Notes: generated by a model from the sequence alone, not told the origin. DNA of 51,330 bases from Rhodococcus sp. IEGM 1381 (GCF_030056795.1 NZ_JASHKQ010000023.1:1-51330); one strand, 5' to 3'; positions 25,904 to 34,305 are shown, counted from the stretch's first letter. Translations and numbers: made by a program.

Positions 25904-26773
25904 CTACGGAACGTAGACCGTTCCGATGGTGGGCAGGAAGGTGCAGCTGCGAGGAGCCGCTGCCGGATCTTCCTTCGACTGCGTGGTGATCGAGCCGGAG
26001 ACGACCGACAACACGCGTCCGGGACCGGTATCGGCAATTGTCGACAGCGTTGCCGGACCGTCGGCGTTGATCTTCGATGCGCCGGTCAGGTCCTGTGTTC
26101 CCGAGCGACGGTTGTCGATGTTGAGCCAGGTGACGGTGAGCGGAGCGGACTGCTCGGCGGCGATGGGGGCAGTGCCGAGCGCAGTGAACACGAACCCTGC
26201 CTGGCCCGCGGCCGGTCCGGGAGGAGGCAACGTGGCCGGACCTGGTACGGCGAGAGCAGTTCCGACGGAATCGGCGGTGTCGGAGATGCACCCCCTGCCG
26301 AGCGTCGGGTAGAGGAACTGAGCGATGGCAGGTCCATTGGCGGGCAGTTCCGGACCGCCGCCGCCGGATCCGTCCAGGAAGGTGATGACGGACTCGAGCA
26401 GTGACTTGACCTGCTCGGGCAGCTGCGCCGTTGCGAGTAGAGCGCGGGCCTGGCTCAGCAGATCTGCGGCCGGGGCGGCTCCGACATCGGCGGGTCCGGC
26501 GGCAGCACCGACGATCGCGGGCGCGAACGAAGCGAGCGCCTCGATGTCGGCCAGGTTGGGCATGGGCTCACCGGGTGCGGGAAGGAACTGAGCGATCAAC
26601 GCGGCGGGATCGGCCGGTGCAGCAGGCAGATCAGCGGGCGCCATGGGCACCAGAGGCTGTGCGGATGCGCTGGTCGGCACGACGAGTGCGGCGGCTGCTG
26701 CAAATGCAAACGCCGTAACTACGCGACGCGTTCCGCGGGTACGAAGCACGGTGATATTCCCCATTCTGATCAT
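25904..26773 (-). CDS. Secreted hypothetical protein, second of two paralogues
   Basis: About 289 aa (286 if the ATG at 26764 is used). Signal peptide RVVTAFAFAAAAALVVPTSASA is followed by a Pro/Ala-rich segment. The folded part carries FLYPTLGRGC, FVFTALGTAP, LTVTWLNIDNRRSG, GPGRVLSVVSGSI and ends PRSCTFLPTIGTVYVP. Each element has a counterpart in the protein at 23233, in the same order, with the two Cys conserved. The GSGGGGPELP linker is specific to this copy. Extracellular location is likely; the function is unknown. Direct repeats lie about 155-200 bp upstream. Confidence 0.75.
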   Translation of the reverse strand: MIRMGNITVLRTRGTRRVVTAFAFAAAAALVVPTSASAQPLVPMAPADLPAAPADPAALIAQFLPAPGEPMPNLADIEALASFAPAIVGAAAGPADVGAAPAADLLSQARALLATAQLPEQVKSLLESVITFLDGSGGGGPELPANGPAIAQFLYPTLGRGCISDTADSVGTALAVPGPATLPPPGPAAGQAGFVFTALGTAPIAAEQSAPLTVTWLNIDNRRSGTQDLTGASKINADGPATLSTIADTGPGRVLSVVSGSITTQSKEDPAAAPRSCTFLPTIGTVYVP

Positions 26774-26926
26774 GACGCGGGCCCCGGCGACAGCCGGTGC
26801 TCGAGGGGCCACTCTATGTAGCGCTATCCCCGATGTACAGCTGTTGACGTCGAACCCTCCCCCGTCGCAACTGTGCCAGGGCAGTCTATGTGGTCCACGC
26901 TGCGAATTCTCCGCAGGGCCAAACAA

Positions 26927-26972
26927 TAACCTGTTACTGGAGTTATCAGTGTTAAAGGTGATGCAAATGTTA
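26927..26972. promoter_or_regulatory. GTTA-type direct repeats in 9-bp phase
   Basis: On the plus strand GTTA begins at 26933, 26942, 26951 and 26969, that is in a 9-bp register with one skipped position. The region is AT-rich and includes the dyad TAACCTGTTA (26927-26936). It lies between the divergent secreted-protein gene and pimE. It resembles tandem sites of OmpR/PhoB-family regulators such as MtrA. Confidence 0.4.
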
Positions 26973-27065
26973 CTCGTCCGCCCATGCGGTTAGGGAAGGC
27001 CTCTGACGACCTATAAGCTTCGTTCTCGATATACCGCACCGATACCGAACGGAACCGCACGCACA

Positions 27066-28283
27066 GTGAACCGACTCGTTCGGCTGGCCCCCGTTCTGTT
27101 GGCGATATCGGTGATCAGCCGCTTCGTCTGGGCCTTCGTGACGCCGAACGGCATGAACCTCGTCGATTTGCACGTGTACGTCGAGGGTTCCGCAGCGCTG
27201 CTGGGTGACAATCTGTACGACTACACCTACTCGGTGCAGACCCCGGACTTCCCGCTTCCGTTCACGTACCCACCGTTTGCCGCGCTGGTGTTCTTCCCAC
27301 TGCATTACCTGCCCTTCACTGTGGTCGGCGTCCTCTGGCAGGCCGCGACCATGGCCGCGTTGTTCGCGGTGGTGCGCCTGGCGCTGTCGATGGTCCTGGG
27401 CGATGAGCGCGCCGCCGAACCTCGCTGGGTGCGCATCGCGATGCTGTGGACCGCGCTGGGGCTGTGGTCCGAACCCGTACGAACGACACTCGACTACGGC
27501 CAGGTCAACGTGTTCCTGGTGCTGCTTGCACTACTCGCGGTACGCAGCTCGCGGTGGTGGATCGCCGGCGGCCTCGTCGGTTTCGCTGCGGGTATCAAGC
27601 TGACCCCGGCCATCACCGGCCTGTACTTCCTGGCTACGCGCAAGTGGAAGGCCGCAGCGTTCTCGGCGTTGGCCTTTGCGCTGACGGTCGCGGTCAGTTA
27701 TGCGGTGCTCGGGCATCAGGCCGCCACCTACTTCACCACGTTGCTCGGCGATGCCGACCGCATCGGCCCCGTCGGCTCGGTCTGGAATCAGTCACTGCGT
27801 GGAGCCCTGAGCCGCATCGTGGGCGAGGATGTCGGCCAGGGACCGCTGTGGATCGCCGCCGCCGTGAGCGCCGCGGTCCTTGCTGTGTCGGCATGGCGAG
27901 CACTCGATCGCCGCGACTACCTGGGCACCTTGGTCATCGTCCAACTCCTCGGCCTGTTGGTGTCGCCCATCTCGTGGTCGCACCACTGGATCTGGGTGAT
28001 TCCGATGGTGATCTGGCTGCTGCACGGTCCACTACGCGATATCGCCGGTGCCAAGCTCGTCGCGGGATACTGGCTGGTGACGGTCACGGTGGGGGTGCCG
28101 TGGTTGCTGAGCTTCTTCCAGGAATCGATCTGGACCATTCCCCGTCCCGGCCTCGAGGCGTGGGCCGGTGCCGTCGACGTGATCGGATCCGCTCTGTTCC
28201 TCGGCTGGGTCGTCTATGCCGGACGCATCAGTTCGCGATCAGTGCATCGATCCGACGCGCCAGATCCACATCCTTCTGCGTGA
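27066..28283 (+). CDS. pimE: Polyprenol-phosphate-mannose-dependent alpha-1,2-mannosyltransferase (GT87)
   Basis: 405 aa with about ten hydrophobic helices. The first external loop carries the acidic motif NLVDLHVYVEGSAALLGDNLYDY, where the catalytic Asp of GT87/GT-C enzymes lies. FPLPFTYPPFAALVFFPLH and LDYGQVNVFLVLLALLAV follow. PimE adds the fifth mannose to phosphatidylinositol mannosides on the outer side of the membrane. The assignment rests on the family and on synteny with Rv1159 (phhB, mutT2 next). Other GT87 paralogues (such as Rv2181-like) are an alternative. The 3' end overlaps the convergent phhB gene by 56 bp. Confidence 0.8.
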   Translation: MNRLVRLAPVLLAISVISRFVWAFVTPNGMNLVDLHVYVEGSAALLGDNLYDYTYSVQTPDFPLPFTYPPFAALVFFPLHYLPFTVVGVLWQAATMAALFAVVRLALSMVLGDERAAEPRWVRIAMLWTALGLWSEPVRTTLDYGQVNVFLVLLALLAVRSSRWWIAGGLVGFAAGIKLTPAITGLYFLATRKWKAAAFSALAFALTVAVSYAVLGHQAATYFTTLLGDADRIGPVGSVWNQSLRGALSRIVGEDVGQGPLWIAAAVSAAVLAVSAWRALDRRDYLGTLVIVQLLGLLVSPISWSHHWIWVIPMVIWLLHGPLRDIAGAKLVAGYWLVTVTVGVPWLLSFFQESIWTIPRPGLEAWAGAVDVIGSALFLGWVVYAGRISSRSVHRSDAPDPHPSA

Positions 28284-28509
28284 GTCCGCCGGCAGAGTGC
28301 GTCGAGAGCGTGAACGTGAGCGTCCGCCACCTGATGTCGATATCGGGGTGATGGTCCGCCTCCTCCGCGGCGTCGGCCACGCGGTTCACCGCCTCGATCG
28401 CTGCGGGGAACGAGGCCAGTTCGACGGTTCGCGTCAGGGATTCATCCACCACCGCCCAGTCGGTGAGCTGGGCGTCTTCGATATCGCGTTCGGTCAGCAG
28501 TTCGGTCAT
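28228..28509 (-). CDS. phhB: 4a-hydroxytetrahydrobiopterin dehydratase (pterin carbinolamine dehydratase)
   Basis: 93 aa, normal size for the family. The motif EEADHHPDIDIRWRTLTFTL, with the His pair that binds pterin, followed by STHSAGGLTQKDVDLA, is diagnostic. The enzyme dehydrates the pterin carbinolamine; in bacteria lacking aromatic hydroxylases it may also act in molybdopterin or regulatory contexts. The gene is divergent from mutT2, with only 14 bp between start codons, and overlaps the tail of pimE. This matches Rv1159A. Confidence 0.93.
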   Translation of the reverse strand: MTELLTERDIEDAQLTDWAVVDESLTRTVELASFPAAIEAVNRVADAAEEADHHPDIDIRWRTLTFTLSTHSAGGLTQKDVDLARRIDALIAN

Positions 28510-28523
28510 AGAAAGATGGTGGC

Positions 28524-28937
28524 ATGTCCGGTACCCCTACCGCTGTGGTTGTCGCAGCCGCGTTGATAGAGGACGGCCGACTCCTGCTCGCGCAACGAAC
28601 CCGTCCGCCGGAGCTGGCCGGCCGCTGGGAACTGCCCGGCGGCAAGGTGGAGCCGGGGGAGTCCGAGGACGCAGCGCTCGCGCGTGAGCTTCGCGAGGAA
28701 TTGGGAGTCGAGTGCTCCATCGGTGCGGCGCTGAGCGGCGATGTCGATCTGCCCGGCGGACTGGTGCTGCGTACCTACCGCGCGACGCTGGTCTCGGGAA
28801 CCCCTGCGGCGCTAGAACATTCGGCTTTGCGGTGGGTGGACGCGGCCATGTTGTCGACGATGGATCTGGTCGATGCCGACCGCCTCTGGCTGCCCGAATT
28901 ACGCGAGATTCTGCTCACTTCGCCCGGGCGGTCTTGA
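28524..28937 (+). CDS. mutT2: Nudix hydrolase MutT2
   Basis: 137 aa. The Nudix box is seen as GGKVEPGESEDAALARELRE followed by ELGVE (residues about 37-60), matching GX5EX7REUXEEXGU. The enzyme should hydrolyse oxidised or non-canonical (deoxy)nucleoside triphosphates; M. tuberculosis MutT2 (Rv1160) cleaves dCTP and 5-methyl-dCTP. The position next to phhB and pimE supports the orthology. The last 23 bp overlap the convergent small Cys protein gene. Confidence 0.9.
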   Translation: MSGTPTAVVVAAALIEDGRLLLAQRTRPPELAGRWELPGGKVEPGESEDAALARELREELGVECSIGAALSGDVDLPGGLVLRTYRATLVSGTPAALEHSALRWVDAAMLSTMDLVDADRLWLPELREILLTSPGRS

Positions 28938-29091
28938 GGCCCTTCTTGAGGTCCTTCTTGGTTGCGCCCGCCGATTCGAGCTTCTTCATACGCATGATGA
29001 CCACGGGGCACGAGATGCACCGAACCTTCTTGCGACAACATTTTTTCTTGGGCTTCATCCCCGAGACATCTACGGCCTTTATCTTGCCCAT
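28915..29091 (-). CDS. Small Lys/Cys-rich protein
   Basis: About 58 aa. The core reads KPKKKCCRKKVRCISCPVVI, a CC-x5-C-x2-C-P pattern with a strongly basic frame, ending in KKDLKKGLKTARAK. The four Cys could bind a metal, and the basicity suggests nucleic-acid contact. The frame starts possibly at 29100 (GTG), 29091 or 29058 (ATG); no clear Shine-Dalgarno separates them. It overlaps the mutT2 tail by 23 bp. Small proteins with a CC...C..CP motif of this type are, from memory, present in related actinobacteria, but no function is established. Confidence 0.6.
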   Translation of the reverse strand: MGKIKAVDVSGMKPKKKCCRKKVRCISCPVVIMRMKKLESAGATKKDLKKGLKTARAK

Positions 29092-29266
29092 GAACACCAA
29101 GACTAATGGGTGGCGCAGGTCACAGACCTGAGGGTGGCGCGGGGCCCGGTCGGACTACGGGTAAACTCGATCAGTCGCGAGAACCTCGCGGTGCAGCGCG
29201 CTTCTCTAGCGACATAAGCCCGCTAGCGAACAAGAGCCCGCATTCGACTCCAGGAGAATTTTTCGC

Positions 29267-31204
29267 GTGAGCGCCCCAAGCAGTGCAGACAACATCGACA
29301 GCACCACCACATTTCGCAACGTCGCCATCGTTGCACACGTCGACCATGGCAAGACCACCCTGGTCGACGCCATGCTTCGGCAGTCCGGCGCGTTCGAGGA
29401 GCGCGCCGAAGCGATCGACCGCGTCATGGACTCGGGTGACCTCGAAAAAGAAAAAGGCATCACGATCCTGGCCAAGAACACGGCCGTTCACAAGCGCAAT
29501 GCCGACGGCACCATCACCGTCATCAACGTGATCGACACCCCCGGCCACGCCGACTTCGGCGGAGAGGTCGAGCGCGGCCTGTCCATGGTCGACGGCGTCG
29601 TCCTTCTCGTCGACGCATCCGAGGGCCCGCTGCCGCAGACCCGTTTCGTGCTGCGCAAGGCGCTCGCCGCCTCGCTGCCGGTGATCCTGGTCGTGAACAA
29701 GACCGACCGTCCCGACGCGCGTATCGAAGAGGTCGTCTCGGAGAGCCACGATCTGCTCCTCGACTTGGCATCCGACCTCGACGACGAAGCGTCCGAGGCG
29801 GCCGAGCTCGCACTCGACCTTCCGGTTCTCTACGCCTCCGGCCGCGAGGGCAAGGCGTCGCGCAAGCAGCCCGAGAACGGTAATGCTCCCGATGCCGAGA
29901 ACCTCGACGAGCTGTTCGAGGTGCTGCTCAGCTACGTCCCCGCTCCCAAGGGCAACGTCGACGCACCCCTGCAGGCGCACGTCACCAACCTCGACGCGTC
30001 GGCCTTCCTCGGCCGCCTCGCCCTGGTGCGTATCCACAACGGCCAGCTCTCCAAGGGCCAGACAGTGAGCTGGATGCGGGAGGTCGACGGCGAGCCCGTC
30101 GTCCAGAAGGCCAAGATCACCGAGCTGCTCAACACCATCGGTGTCGAGCGCGTTCCCGGTGAGAAGGGTGTCGCCGGCGACATCGTCGCTGTCGCGGGCT
30201 TCCCGGACATCATGATCGGTGACACGCTCGCCGATCTGGAAAACCCGGTCGCTCTGCCGCGGATCACCGTCGATCAGCCGGCCATCTCGGTGACGATCGG
30301 CACCAACACGAGCCCGCTCGTCGGACGCGTCAGCGGCCACAAGCTCACCTCGCGCATGGTCAAGAGCCGTCTGGATCAGGAGCTCATCGGCAACGTCTCG
30401 CTCAAGGTCCTCGACATCGGTCGCCCCGATGCCTGGGAGGTTCAGGGTCGTGGCGAGCTCGCTCTCGCCATCCTCGTCGAGCAGATGCGTCGTGAGGGCT
30501 TCGAGCTCACCGTCGGCAAGCCGCAGGTGGTCACCCAGCAGGTCGACGGCAAGCTGCACGAGCCCTTCGAGGAGCTGATGGTCGACACACCGGAGGAGTA
30601 CCTCGGTGCCGTCACTCAGCTGCTCGCCGCACGCAAGGGCAAGATGGTCCAGATGACGAACCACGGCGCAGGCTGGGTTCGCATGGAATTCATCGTTCCT
30701 TCGCGTGGACTGATCGGTTTCCGCACCGAGTTCCTCACGGACACTCGCGGTACCGGTATCGCCAACGCCGTCTTCCACGGCTACGCGCCGTGGGCCGGCG
30801 AAATCCGCGCCCGCCACACCGGTTCGCTCGTCTCGGACCGTCACGGCAGTGTCACCCCGTTCGCGATGATTCAGCTTGCCGATCGCGGCACGTTCTTCGT
30901 CGAGCCGGGCGCAGACACCTACGAGGGCATGGTCGTGGGCATCAACCCGCGTCAGGAAGACCTCGACATCAACGTCACCCGCGAGAAGAAGCTGACCAAC
31001 ATGCGTCAGTCCTCCGCTGACGTCATGGAGACCCTGGCCAAGCCCAAGAAGCTGGACCTGGAAATGGCCATGGAGTTCTGTGCAGGCGACGAGTGTGTCG
31101 AGGTGACCCCCGAGGTCGTCCGCGTCCGCAAGGTGCACCTCGATTCCAACGAGCGCGCCCGTGAGCGTTCGCGCAGCAAGACTCGCGACAAGGCTGCTCT
31201 GTAA
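29267..31204 (+). CDS. typA: Translational GTPase TypA/BipA
   Basis: 645 aa. Ribosome-binding GTPase important in stress and low-temperature 50S assembly. Motifs: G1 AHVDHGKTTLVDAML, the switch region with KGITILAKNTAV, G3 DTPGHADFGGEVERGL, G4 NKTDRPDA, followed by EF-Tu-like domain 2, EF-G-like domains (about residues 420-500) and a C-terminal TypA-specific domain with RGLIGFRTEF and DTRGTG. The GTG start has a CAGGAG ribosome site ahead. A hairpin follows the stop before lpqW. The next genes follow the M. tuberculosis order. Confidence 0.97.
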   Translation: MSAPSSADNIDSTTTFRNVAIVAHVDHGKTTLVDAMLRQSGAFEERAEAIDRVMDSGDLEKEKGITILAKNTAVHKRNADGTITVINVIDTPGHADFGGEVERGLSMVDGVVLLVDASEGPLPQTRFVLRKALAASLPVILVVNKTDRPDARIEEVVSESHDLLLDLASDLDDEASEAAELALDLPVLYASGREGKASRKQPENGNAPDAENLDELFEVLLSYVPAPKGNVDAPLQAHVTNLDASAFLGRLALVRIHNGQLSKGQTVSWMREVDGEPVVQKAKITELLNTIGVERVPGEKGVAGDIVAVAGFPDIMIGDTLADLENPVALPRITVDQPAISVTIGTNTSPLVGRVSGHKLTSRMVKSRLDQELIGNVSLKVLDIGRPDAWEVQGRGELALAILVEQMRREGFELTVGKPQVVTQQVDGKLHEPFEELMVDTPEEYLGAVTQLLAARKGKMVQMTNHGAGWVRMEFIVPSRGLIGFRTEFLTDTRGTGIANAVFHGYAPWAGEIRARHTGSLVSDRHGSVTPFAMIQLADRGTFFVEPGADTYEGMVVGINPRQEDLDINVTREKKLTNMRQSSADVMETLAKPKKLDLEMAMEFCAGDECVEVTPEVVRVRKVHLDSNERARERSRSKTRDKAAL

Positions 31205-31217
31205 GACTCATCTCGTG

Positions 31218-31261
31218 CAGGAGAAGCGACGTGTCACTTTCGTGGGGCGTCGCTTCTCCTG
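31218..31261. terminator. 14-bp hairpin between typA and lpqW
   Basis: CAGGAGAAGCGACG and CGTCGCTTCTCCTG pair perfectly across a 16-nt loop, 13 bp after the typA stop. It may terminate typA transcripts or partly attenuate read-through into lpqW. No U-tract follows. Confidence 0.7.
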
Positions 31262-31292
31262 TACCGGTAGCCGACCACGAAGGAGATCCTCG

Positions 31293-33131
31293 TTGCGCAA
31301 CGTGCTGATGCCGGCGGTTCTGGTTTCTGCCATCGCACTGGTACTCACTGCGTGCACCGCGGATCCGCCACCTCCGATCGAGAGCGTGGAGACGCCGGTC
31401 AGTACGACGATGGTTCCGGCCAAGACCGGCGATCCGGTGGTCGTCGCCATCGACGACGTCGGAATCGGATTCAACCCGCACTTGTTGGCAGACCAGTCGC
31501 CCGCAACGGCCGCGGTGAGTTCTCTGGTGCTACCCAGCCCGTTTCGTCCCAACCGGAACGCCGACACCGGGGTGACCACCTGGGAGCCCGACCTGTCGCT
31601 GATGATCTCGGCAGAGGTGACCTCGCAATCGCCGTTCACCATTCGCTATCAGTTACGCAACGAGGCGCAGTGGTCGGACAGCGCACCGATCGCCGCCGAG
31701 GACTTCCGCTACCTGTGGCAGCAGATGATCACTCAACCCGGTGTGGTCGATTCCGCCGGGTACGCCCTGATCAGTGACATCGCATCCTCGGGCGGCGGCA
31801 AGACGGTCGATGTCACTCTCGAATCGCCGTACCCGGCGTGGCAGCGACTGTTCACCGATCTGGTGCCCTCACACCTGCTCAAAGACTCGCCCGGTGGTTT
31901 CCAAGGTGGTCTCACCGACAACGTGCCGGTCTCCGGATCCCGGTTCAACATCAAGACCGTCGACCAGGGGCGTGACGAGATTCTGCTCGAGCGCAACGAC
32001 CGCTTCTGGGGCGAGCCCGCATCGCCCGATCAGATCCTCATCCGCCGAGGCGGTACCCCCGCGCAACTGGCCGATTCTCTGCGATCGGCCGACGCCCAGA
32101 TCGCCCAGGTTCGTGGTGACGCGGCCTTGCGAGCTCAGCTCTCGGCAATTCCCGGCGTCCGAACCGACACGATCCGGCAATCCCGGGTGCTGTCGATGAC
32201 GGTCAACGGCCGAGCGCCCAACATGTCGGATTCCATTGTGCGCCAAGGTATTTTCGGTTTGCTCGATCCGAATCTGCTCGCCACTGTCGGAGCGGGCGGT
32301 GGCGCGACGGACCGTCGAGCTGCAGCGCACCTCCTCTCTCCCTCCGACCCCGGATACACCGCGACGTCGCCCGCTCCCATCGGCAGAACCGCAGCACTCG
32401 ATCTGCTGCGACGCGCGGGCTTCGTTCCGACGCCCGACGCAGTGGTCACATCGACACCGACTGCGACCGCACCGACCACTGCAACCGCGCCGACGTCCGA
32501 TGCCCCGACAGGTGATGCCCCGACAAGTGGTGCCCCGACCGCCGACCCGGCGACGACGAGTGCCCCGGTTCCGGGTGTGCCCCGTCTTGCCGACGCGAGC
32601 GGTACTGCGTTGCGGTTCGTGATCGGTGCCGTCGAGAACGACGACATCGCGCTCGCTGTCGCGGGGACGGCCGCGGACGAGCTCGTCAGCGCGGGGGTCG
32701 ATGCGACCGTCACCCCGCTGCCCGCCGACGAGTTGTATTCGACGGCGTTGACCGACGGGAGCGTCGATGCAGTGGTGGGCTGGAACAGCGCGGGAGTCGA
32801 CCCCGCGACGGTGCTGGCATCACGGTTCGGCTGTGTCCAGGAGCCCGCCGCAGGCAGCGGCGACCGCGCGGCGGCCCCGCGAAATCTGTCCGGCCTGTGC
32901 GTTCCCGAACTTGGACCGACTATCGACAGGGCTCTCCTGAACGGACTCGATCCGTCCGTAGCCACCAACGACGTCGAGCCCAAGCTGTGGTCGCTGGCGT
33001 CGGCGCTGCCGATCATGCAGGACTCGTCGGTGGTGGCCGCAGTTCCCGGCATCACCGGCGTCTCTTTGACCGGCCCGGTCGAGGTCGGCATCTTTGCCGA
33101 CGCAGCGCAGTGGATGCGGACGCCCTCGTGA
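31293..33131 (+). CDS. lpqW: LpqW-like lipoprotein of the ABC-substrate-binding family
   Basis: About 612 aa. A TTG at 31293 with AAGGAG upstream gives MRNVLMPAVLVSAIALVLTAC, a lipoprotein signal ending in the lipobox LTAC. The mature protein has a SBP_bac_5 (oligopeptide-binding) fold: SLVLPSPFRPNRNADTGVTTWEPDLS, then FTIRYQLRNEAQWSDSAPI. M. tuberculosis LpqW controls the branch between polar PIM and lipomannan made by PimE. A Thr/Pro/Ala-rich linker (about residues 390-430) precedes the C-terminal lobe. The longer frame upstream overlaps typA and was rejected. The stop overlaps a possible mshB GTG. Confidence 0.88.
   Translation: MRNVLMPAVLVSAIALVLTACTADPPPPIESVETPVSTTMVPAKTGDPVVVAIDDVGIGFNPHLLADQSPATAAVSSLVLPSPFRPNRNADTGVTTWEPDLSLMISAEVTSQSPFTIRYQLRNEAQWSDSAPIAAEDFRYLWQQMITQPGVVDSAGYALISDIASSGGGKTVDVTLESPYPAWQRLFTDLVPSHLLKDSPGGFQGGLTDNVPVSGSRFNIKTVDQGRDEILLERNDRFWGEPASPDQILIRRGGTPAQLADSLRSADAQIAQVRGDAALRAQLSAIPGVRTDTIRQSRVLSMTVNGRAPNMSDSIVRQGIFGLLDPNLLATVGAGGGATDRRAAAHLLSPSDPGYTATSPAPIGRTAALDLLRRAGFVPTPDAVVTSTPTATAPTTATAPTSDAPTGDAPTSGAPTADPATTSAPVPGVPRLADASGTALRFVIGAVENDDIALAVAGTAADELVSAGVDATVTPLPADELYSTALTDGSVDAVVGWNSAGVDPATVLASRFGCVQEPAAGSGDRAAAPRNLSGLCVPELGPTIDRALLNGLDPSVATNDVEPKLWSLASALPIMQDSSVVAAVPGITGVSLTGPVEVGIFADAAQWMRTPS
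32499..32543 (+). repeat. 15-bp tandem repeats inside lpqW
   Basis: Three copies of a 15-bp unit containing GATGCCCCGACA or a close variant. They encode the Asp-Ala-Pro-Thr-Gly-type linker of the lipoprotein, flanked by degenerate Thr/Ala/Pro codons. Confidence 0.7.
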
Positions 33132-33208
33132 CCGATCGCCGCGGCGACACCGCGACGAATGACGAAGTGAGCACAGGATCGATGACAGAGGCAGTGACGG
33201 AGCAGGCG

Positions 33209-34102
33209 ATGACGGAGCCGCAGCGGTTGCTTCTCGTGCATGCGCATCCGGACGACGAGACCATCACCACCGGCGGCACCATCGCCCACTACGTTCGTGC
33301 CGGGGCCGACGTCACCGTACTCACCTGCTCGCTCGGCGAGGAGGGTGAGGTGATCGGCGAGACGTGGGCCGACCTGGTCGTCGATCGTGCCGATCAGCTG
33401 GGCGGCTATCGGATTCTGGAATTGCACCGTGCCCTCGCGGCTCTGGGCTGCAACCCGCCGCGCTTTCTCGGCGGAGCCGGCCGCTGGCGGGATTCCGGAA
33501 TGGCCGGGACGTCCGCTGCCCGCAAGCCGCGCGCATTCGTCAACGCCGACCGCGACGAGGCTCTCGGAGCGCTCGTGGCGGTGATGCGTGAGCTTCGGCC
33601 GCAGGTCGTCATCGGATACGACCCCGAGGGCGGCTACGGCCACCCCGACCATCAGCAGGTGCACTCGTTGGTGACCGAGGCAGTCGAGGTCTGCGGGACG
33701 GCTTCCTACCCCCGGGCCGGGTCTCCCTGGGAGGTCTCGAAGTTCTACTGGACCGTCACCGGCCACGACCAATTGCAGTCGGGACTCGACGCGATCGACG
33801 ACATTCCGGCCGGGTGGCGACTGCCTGTCGACGGTGAGCTACCCAGCGTGCCCGAGAACACGATCACCACCAGCATCGACATCCGCGATGTGCTCGACGC
33901 CAAGCGCGATGCGTTGCGCGCACACGCCACTCAAGTCACCGTCGCACCGTCGGGACGCGAGTACGCACTCTCCAACGACATCGCCCAGCCGATCCTGCTG
34001 GACGAGCAGTACGTGCTGGTTCGGGGCGAGCTCGGTACCGATGCGACGGGCAGGGAGACCGACTTGTTCGCGGGCGTACTAGGCTGTGCTTCGCATCACT
34101 GA
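33209..34102 (+). CDS. mshB: N-acetyl-1-D-myo-inositol-2-amino-2-deoxy-alpha-D-glucopyranoside deacetylase
   Basis: About 297 aa. MshB removes acetate from GlcNAc-inositol in mycothiol synthesis. The zinc motif AHPDDE is in LLLVHAHPDDETITTGG, and the second zinc His is in GYGHPDHQQVH. LGEEGEVIGETWADL and LGGAGRWRDSGMAG are conserved. The ATG at 33209 gives the usual short N-terminus. In-frame alternatives are the ATG at 33182 and the GTG at 33128, which overlaps the lpqW stop (GTGA). It matches Rv1170, downstream of lpqW. Confidence 0.95.
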   Translation: MTEPQRLLLVHAHPDDETITTGGTIAHYVRAGADVTVLTCSLGEEGEVIGETWADLVVDRADQLGGYRILELHRALAALGCNPPRFLGGAGRWRDSGMAGTSAARKPRAFVNADRDEALGALVAVMRELRPQVVIGYDPEGGYGHPDHQQVHSLVTEAVEVCGTASYPRAGSPWEVSKFYWTVTGHDQLQSGLDAIDDIPAGWRLPVDGELPSVPENTITTSIDIRDVLDAKRDALRAHATQVTVAPSGREYALSNDIAQPILLDEQYVLVRGELGTDATGRETDLFAGVLGCASHH

Positions 34103-34146
34103 ATTCACCACAGGATCGATCTCATCACAGCAGGGGCGGAACATAC

Positions 34147-34305
34147 ATGTACAACTGGGTAGTGCAGGACGCCATCGTCGCGTTCGTCGATTCTCTCAAG
34201 CCGCAGTTCGGCGCACAGGCAGATCTGTACCAGTACGTTCTGGGCCAGATCGCCATGGGCGCGAGTAACTTGCTCACCTCGCTGGGCTATCCGCCGGTTT
34301 CCTGA
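34147..34305 (+). CDS. Unrecognised 52-residue small protein after mshB
   Basis: An ORF of 52 codons from ATG to TGA, beginning MYNWVVQDAIVAFVDSLKPQ and ending LTSLGYPPVS. It is rich in hydrophobic and Gln residues and could form two amphipathic helices. An AGGGGCGG purine tract sits about nine bases before the ATG. Codon use is typical of its neighbours. It starts 44 bp after mshB, so it may be in the same transcript. I recognise no family. Confidence 0.65.
   Translation: MYNWVVQDAIVAFVDSLKPQFGAQADLYQYVLGQIAMGASNLLTSLGYPPVS

Noticed and set aside
29171..31138. 655-codon open frame on the minus strand
   Set aside because: It is antisense to typA and arises from high-GC codon bias; its residues match no family.
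31161..31292. Longer N-terminus of LpqW starting inside typA
   Set aside because: It would bury the lipoprotein signal; the TTG at 31293 with AAGGAG gives a proper lipobox.
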